Source: Luteolibacter yonseiensis (lineage in GTDB: Bacteria; Verrucomicrobiota; Verrucomicrobiia; Verrucomicrobiales; Akkermansiaceae). Taken from it: 64,000 nt of DNA. The notes under the pieces were generated by a model. That model was given only the letters and a program-made list of their open reading frames with translations. It was not told the DNA's origin and made no database searches. Made by a program: the position numbers and the translations under genes. This document shows, in pieces, positions 59,863 through 64,000 of this stretch (position 1 is the first letter of the stretch; every line of letters starts with the position of its first letter). Location of the stretch: the NCBI RefSeq assembly GCF_016595465.1, contig NZ_JAENIK010000005.1:91113-155112 (forward strand). Reading direction: 5' to 3'.

Positions 59863-60273
59863 GTGCAGAACCCCGTCACCTCCGACAAGATCGCCGCGCT
59901 GGAGCAACGGCTGGCGGCGCTCGGCATCACGGAGGCGGACCTGCTGGAAAAATTCGTGCGCGGCTCTGGCGCGGGCGGACAGAAGATCAACAAGACCTCC
60001 AACTGCGTCTTCCTGAAACACCTGCCGACGGGTGTTTGCATCAAGTGCCAGATCGACCGCTCGCGCGAGATGAACCGCTTCCTCGCGCGCCGGGAATTGT
60101 GCGACCAGCTCGACGCCATCCGCGAGGGCAGGGCGGTCGCCAAGACCCAGGCCATCGAGAAAATGCGCCGGACCAACCGGCCCCGTTCGCGGAATTCGAA
60201 AAAACGCAGCGTGGCGGACAAACGCAAGGTCTCGGAAAAAAAGTCGATGCGGCGAAGACCGGGAGCGGACTGA
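59863..60273 (+). CDS. Release-factor-like protein with GGQ motif (ArfB/RF-H type)
   Basis: Encodes 136 aa with GTG start 59863. A short helical lead (ALEQRLAALGITEADLLEKF) precedes GSGAGGQKINKTSNCVFLKH, the catalytic GGQ loop of class I release factors, followed by a basic C-terminal tail (RSRNSKKRSVADKRKVSEKK). The codon-recognition domains are missing, as in ArfB/YaeJ and mitochondrial rescue factors, which hydrolyse peptidyl-tRNA on stalled ribosomes. The basic tail would enter the mRNA channel. Good confidence; whether it is the main rescue factor is unknown. Confidence 0.8.
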   Translation: MQNPVTSDKIAALEQRLAALGITEADLLEKFVRGSGAGGQKINKTSNCVFLKHLPTGVCIKCQIDRSREMNRFLARRELCDQLDAIREGRAVAKTQAIEKMRRTNRPRSRNSKKRSVADKRKVSEKKSMRRRPGAD

Positions 60274-60321
60274 TACCATTTTTCATCAATAAGGTGACTC
60301 TGATCCCAAGTCGCGGCTCCG

Positions 60322-60501
60322 TGGACTGCGTGCAGCTCGCTGCCGCTTTCATCTGCCAGCTCGCTGGCCGGGACGGAGGTTCGGATTCATCGGGCGCGCC
60401 TCCCCTTGTGCGACAGCCTGCGGAGCAATCAATGATTCGCTCTGATTCCGCCGTGTCAGCAAGCTGACTACGGAAAGCGGCAGCGAGCTGCGCGCAGTCC
60501 A
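60322..60501. repeat. Inverted repeat element with 29-bp arms
   Basis: Arms 60322-60350 (TGGACTGCGTGCAGCTCGCT...) and 60473-60501 are reverse complements with one mismatch. They enclose 122 bases in the gene-free 60274-60672 stretch. Non-coding, MITE-like. Confidence 0.75.
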
Positions 60502-60672
60502 AAAACTTGCCCGCTCCAATCGTCCCTTTATTTCCGGAAACTGGTATGACGGGCAGGGGATGTGTGCCCGGCTTTTGGATTTCCACCACAAAGGCGCGAA
60601 GGTCGCGAAGGGACGCAAAGGAAGACAAAGGTGCAGCGGCAAAAGATTCGCCGGTCCCATCCTCCCTGGCGG

Positions 60673-61221
60673 TCATTCCATCCGTGCCAGCCTCGCAAAA
60701 TGCCGTTCGTAGAACCGGATGTAGTTGCTGGCGATCTGACAAGAGGTGATGCGGTCGATGGATATCCGGTCGGGCGACTCCGATCTACGGGCCGTCCCGG
60801 TGAAGTGATGGATGTGGGCAGCGTCGTTTGCCACATCCGACACCGTGCCGATGAGAAACTCCGGGGGATCGGAAGCCTCGTCCTCCACGATGACGATCTC
60901 ATCCGCGGCGCGTGATGCGAGGAACGAATCAAAGCTCTGGATCGGGGCGCTGAACCCGAAATCGACCTGCTCCAGCACTCCCTCGATCTGCAACAGTTCC
61001 CGCTGGAAACGGCTGGTATCGTTGCAGCCCAGTTCCGTCACATCCGGACGCCTGACCAGGAGGTAGCCGTCCGGATGGAAGTCATGGAAATACTGGAAAA
61101 GCAGAAGACTGTCCGAAAAGGCCAGCAGAAATCCATAGATGGACCTCTCGTCGATGGATGCGCGGCGAAAACGAACCAGCTCTCGATGCTTGATATGCTC
61201 CCTCAGTTGTTTCGAATGCAT
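60673..61221 (-). CDS. Hypothetical 182-aa protein
   Basis: Encodes 182 aa, soluble, mixed helix and strand (YGFLLAFSDSLLLFQYFHDF; EIVIVEDEASDPPEFLIGTV) with a C-terminal helix (SNYIRFYERHFARLARME). No signal peptide, no motif I recognise. Stands alone between the repeat element and the SDR gene. Confidence 0.6.
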   Translation of the reverse strand: MHSKQLREHIKHRELVRFRRASIDERSIYGFLLAFSDSLLLFQYFHDFHPDGYLLVRRPDVTELGCNDTSRFQRELLQIEGVLEQVDFGFSAPIQSFDSFLASRAADEIVIVEDEASDPPEFLIGTVSDVANDAAHIHHFTGTARRSESPDRISIDRITSCQIASNYIRFYERHFARLARME

Positions 61222-61296
61222 GGCTGGTCTTGAATTTTCACCGGCCGTCGAAGCGCGGGATCCGCCACTGTCGACGGCCGGGTGCCCGAAGCGGGG

Positions 61297-62043
61297 TCAG
61301 GCGTTGAATCCTCCGTCGATGGTCAGGCTCGCGCCGGTGACATAACCCGCCTCCGGGCCGGCCAGGTAGGCGACCATCGCCGCGACCTCCTCGGCCGTGC
61401 CGTAGCGGGGCAGCGCCATGAACTGCTTCTTGAGCATCTCGGCGAACTCGCCCGCGTCGGGGTTCATGTCCGTATTGATCGGGCCCGGCTGGACATTGTT
61501 GATGGTGATTCCCCGCCCGCCGAGATCCCGCGCCAAGCCTTGGACCAGCCCCTGCAGGGCGGACTTGCTCATCGCGTAAACCCCTCCGCCTTGGAATGGC
61601 ATCCGTTCCGCGTTGCAACTGCCGATGTTGACGACCCGCCCGCCTTCTTTCATGTGCCGGACCGCGGCCTGCGTCGCGACAAACACGGCCCGCACGTTGA
61701 TGGCGATGGTGCGGTCGAAGTCCGCGAGCTTGAAATCGTCGATCGGGCCGAGGGCCAGCACGCCCGCGTTGTTGACGAGGATGTCGATGCCGCCCAGTTC
61801 GGCCACCGTGCGTTCCACGGCGGCGACGACCGCCTCCGCATCCGCGCTGTCGGACTGGATGGCGAGCGCCCGCACTCCGAAGGCCTCCGCCGCCTTCGCG
61901 GTCTCTTCCGCCCGCTCGGGCGAGCTGGCATAGGTGAACGCGACATCCGCGCCCTCGCTGGCGAGACGCCTCACGATGGCCGCTCCAATGCCGCGGCTGC
62001 CTCCGGTGACGAGCGCCCGCTTGTTTTTCAGTGTTTGGTTCAT
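61297..62043 (-). CDS. Short-chain dehydrogenase/reductase (FabG-like)
   Basis: Encodes 248 aa. Classical SDR features: nucleotide motif TGGSRGIGAAIVRRLASEGA (residues 12-31), NNAGV near 89, and YAMSKSAL with catalytic Tyr and Lys near 158-162, preceded by GSCNAERMPFQGGG. The GSRGIG and TYASSPERA context suggests NADP preference. Substrates range from 3-oxoacyl-ACP to sugars or steroids; none can be chosen here. Cytosolic. Confidence 0.9.
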   Translation of the reverse strand: MNQTLKNKRALVTGGSRGIGAAIVRRLASEGADVAFTYASSPERAEETAKAAEAFGVRALAIQSDSADAEAVVAAVERTVAELGGIDILVNNAGVLALGPIDDFKLADFDRTIAINVRAVFVATQAAVRHMKEGGRVVNIGSCNAERMPFQGGGVYAMSKSALQGLVQGLARDLGGRGITINNVQPGPINTDMNPDAGEFAEMLKKQFMALPRYGTAEEVAAMVAYLAGPEAGYVTGASLTIDGGFNA

Positions 62044-62092
62044 AGGGTGGTTTGTTGGGAAAGAGGAGGATCGACTGTGGCGCGGTGAATCA

Positions 62093-62641
62093 TTATCTTT
62101 TCTCTGCCGAACGATGGAGGTGAGGCACGGGCGAAGCGGAGTTTTCTTTATCGTTAAGTTCTGCCTCTGGTGGCAGATAGCGACGCCAACCGTCGGACTC
62201 CGCGAGCTCCTTCAAGGCCAGGCTCCGCGCGGCCAAAAACCTCGTCATGTATCGGGTCAGAAACATCCGTTCGGCGGCCCGTCCTAAAATACCCAGGGGA
62301 GCTGAAAAATGAAATTCGTCACTCATCAGGGTCCCCGTGCCTTCAAATGAAAATCGATGGACATGCTTCATCGAGGCGAAAGCACCGCTGATCATCTCGT
62401 CGCTAAAAAGATGCGGTCGGTCGAAAGAGATGACTCTTACCGCCAAACGTTGCTTCACACCGAAATGCGTTGCCTCCCACGTGACAGTCTCCCCCATCTC
62501 AATCAGCCCGGAGGTTCGTCCGGCAATCGCCCGCTCGTTGGTTCCTTCAGTGCTTGCCATGTGGGCGTCGATGCTTCGTGCCAAGTCGAAAACCCGCTCC
62601 AAAGGAGCTTCTATCTTCGTTTTGAGCTGAATCAGTGGCAT
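62093..62641 (-). CDS. SRPBCC-fold (START-like) protein
   Basis: Encodes 182 aa. The opening IQLKTKIEAPLERVFDLARS, a GLIEMGETVTWEATHFGVKQ strand pair, and the long C-terminal helix (MTRFLAARSLALKELAESDG) are typical of SRPBCC cell-division-inhibitor/cyclase-like proteins, which hold hydrophobic ligands. It lies 49 bases upstream of the SDR on the same strand, so the two may act in one pathway. Confidence 0.75.
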   Translation of the reverse strand: MPLIQLKTKIEAPLERVFDLARSIDAHMASTEGTNERAIAGRTSGLIEMGETVTWEATHFGVKQRLAVRVISFDRPHLFSDEMISGAFASMKHVHRFSFEGTGTLMSDEFHFSAPLGILGRAAERMFLTRYMTRFLAARSLALKELAESDGWRRYLPPEAELNDKENSASPVPHLHRSAEKR

Positions 62642-62717
62642 CTTATCTGGCGGAGGTCATGAAGCACGCGCCGTCATCAGCGGGGTGCGGGCGTGGAAAC
62701 GGGATGGCAGGTTGGAG

Positions 62718-62924
62718 TCATGATGCTCCACCAGAGTTACTGCTGGCACTGCGTTTCCATGTCAAGGCAACAAGAATGCCCGCCGGACCGAGAACCGCGA
62801 TCGACTTGGAAGGATGGAATTTCCACCAAACCAAGGTTATGAAAAGAAGTGTCGTCAGGATGAAGACTCCCATGACAAACCGCCGGGCGGTGCGAAGCCA
62901 CTTTGACTGGTTTGTCGGTGTCAT
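62718..62924 (-). CDS. Small membrane protein
   Basis: Encodes 68 aa with two hydrophobic segments (FVMGVFILTTLLFITLVWW; IAVLGPAGILVALTW). No other features. A real gene is plausible but not certain. Confidence 0.45.
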   Translation of the reverse strand: MTPTNQSKWLRTARRFVMGVFILTTLLFITLVWWKFHPSKSIAVLGPAGILVALTWKRSASSNSGGAS

Positions 62925-62964
62925 ATGACTTTGAGGTTGTCCGGACGGTATTGAGATTCCCGAA

Positions 62965-63306
62965 TCATGAAATCAATCTCATCGTGATATCATCGTGATG
63001 ACAGCCCCGCACCTCGCTCTCGATGTGACTTCCCCAAAGGAAGCGCGCTCTGTGGATAATACCGGTTGCAATCGCCGCGGCTTCTTCAAAGGAAAGCACG
63101 CCCTCCTCCAGAGCAAATGAACGGTTCCCGGCATCCACCAGATAGAAACCCCATACGGTTTCGCCAATTCTGAGTTGCCCCTCTCCCTGCCCATAAGCCA
63201 ATGCCTCACCTGCCATTCCTTCAGGAACCAACTGTTCGAGCTCGGAGAGAGAGCCTATCGACATTCGGTCCGCGTTCTTGAGCGTGATGGTGAGAGCGGA
63301 CTTCAT
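62965..63306 (-). CDS. Hypothetical 113-aa soluble protein
   Basis: Encodes 113 aa, with a strand-rich middle (LRIGETVWGFYLVDAGNRSF) and a helical LSFEEAAAIATGIIHR segment. Not recognised. Possible operon with the small membrane protein 40 bases downstream. The 63307-63564 stretch beyond it holds no clear gene. Confidence 0.5.
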   Translation of the reverse strand: MKSALTITLKNADRMSIGSLSELEQLVPEGMAGEALAYGQGEGQLRIGETVWGFYLVDAGNRSFALEEGVLSFEEAAAIATGIIHRARFLWGSHIESEVRGCHHDDITMRLIS

Positions 63307-63564
63307 CGTTCCGGAATTCTTGGACGAACATTATTGTTCTTTCGCCAGCAGATTGGATTTCCCCGGTAGGACTAGCGAGAGGATTTTCCCAATTCTTTCC
63401 CCCGCAGCTTCTGGGTGAGCGGTAGGGAGGGAAGGTGCCTGATTCCATCACCTTACGGACGGCCCGCCGCCGGAATGAATTCCGGGGGAATGAAACCCAT
63501 GCTCCGAACTTCACGCTCCGTTTTTACACTTGCCGGGGCTGGGTGCGGACAAGAGCCTGACGGC

Positions 63565-64000
63565 GTGATTTCGCCGGGGGCTGTTATCGCATCGGTGATG
63601 CCGGTGTATCTGTTGATGATCGCGGGGGCGGTGCTGCGCCGCACGCGGGTGCTGCCGCGCGAGTGCGACGTGCCGGTGATGCAGCTCGTCTACCGCGTGA
63701 TGCTGCCGTGTTTCATGCTGGACAAGATCCTGGGCAGCGCGGTGCTGAGGAGCGGGCCGGTGGTGGTCTGGTCGATCTTCATCGGCTTCGGAATGATCAT
63801 GGTGGGAATCCTGTGCGGGCTGGGGATCGGCAAGCTGATCGGCCTGGAGCGCGGCACCGGGATGCGGACGTTCGCGCTGAGCTCCGGTTGCCAGAATTTC
63901 GGGTTCACGGCGGCTCCGGTGATCGAGATCCTGTGGGGTGCGGGCGCGCTTTCCCTGTTGTTCGTCCACAACATCGGCGTGGAGGTGGCGATGTGGTCGG
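63565..64000 (+). CDS. AEC-family permease, 5' part (runs off the window)
   Basis: The first 145 codons are in the window. GTG 63565 (VISPGAVIASVMPVYLLMIA) is chosen because it opens directly into the first membrane helix; an in-frame ATG at 63499 adds a polar lead. Several helices follow (VWSIFIGFGMIMVGILCGLG) and the conserved LSSGCQNFGFTAAPVIEILW segment, which marks the auxin-efflux-carrier/malonate-permease superfamily. Such carriers move organic acids or similar molecules across the inner membrane. Incomplete at the right edge. Confidence 0.8.
   Translation, partial: MISPGAVIASVMPVYLLMIAGAVLRRTRVLPRECDVPVMQLVYRVMLPCFMLDKILGSAVLRSGPVVVWSIFIGFGMIMVGILCGLGIGKLIGLERGTGMRTFALSSGCQNFGFTAAPVIEILWGAGALSLLFVHNIGVEVAMWS

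Overview
The window is GC-rich bacterial DNA, most consistent with a Verrucomicrobiota genome of the Luteolibacter/Haloferula/Akkermansia kind. This is an inference from PEP-CTERM sorting tails (PEP near the C terminus, one hydrophobic helix, then an Arg cluster), many secreted proteins of no known family, weak Shine-Dalgarno usage, and intergenic DNA full of short tandem and inverted repeats. No rRNA, tRNA or CRISPR array was recognised.

Region 1 (1-12 kb) is the late morphogenesis block of a T7-like (short-tailed) prophage in T7 gene order: major capsid protein, a small head protein, a terminator-like hairpin, tail tubular protein A, tail nozzle (tubular protein B) split into two genes, a GNAT-like protein in the gp13 position, then gp14-like and gp15-like internal virion proteins and a gp16-like ejection protein. 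Terminase, portal and replication genes are not in the window.

Region 2 (9-26.3 kb) is the most unusual part. Two large paralogous ejection-type proteins (945 and 1845 aa) end in variable, AT-richer C-terminal tips that look like polymorphic toxin domains. Each is followed by a small overlapping gene that looks like a cognate immunity gene. Around them lie start-less orphan cassettes: a double zeta-toxin kinase ORF with embedded out-of-frame small ORFs, a metallopeptidase plus JAB-type toxin module, extra immunity paralogs, and fragments of the ejection-protein core. Long near-identical DNA blocks join these cassettes to the intact ejection protein. The layout resembles the orphan-tip arrays of CDI, Rhs and MuF systems, but it is built on phage DNA-ejection proteins.

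Region 3 (26.3-34.2 kb) is a cargo-like island between the ejection genes and the tail fibres: an O-antigen-type acyltransferase on the minus strand, several small secreted proteins including a tandem duplication, a frameshifted PEP-CTERM gene, an 18-bp tandem repeat array and a second PPP-type metallophosphoesterase.

Region 4 (34.2-40.7 kb) resumes the prophage: two proteins with T7 tail-fibre N-terminal domains, a probable lysin, a fibre-like protein with a signal peptide, and a holin-like protein. A conserved leader element (GGGAGCACGTCAAATCA) precedes ejection protein 2 and fibre 1, with a weaker match before fibre 2; it may be a phage late promoter or leader.

Region 5 (41-64 kb) starts with a secreted protein of the cholesterol-dependent-cytolysin superfamily and passes into ordinary-looking chromosome: lipoproteins, secreted proteins, a hybrid histidine kinase, a YadA-head-like secreted protein, a PepSY protein/TonB receptor pair, a PEP-CTERM protein, a DUF4832-like secreted protein, a GGQ release-factor-like protein, an SDR, an SRPBCC protein and the 5' part of an AEC-family permease. 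Several repeat families fill the gaps. The right-hand prophage boundary was not located.
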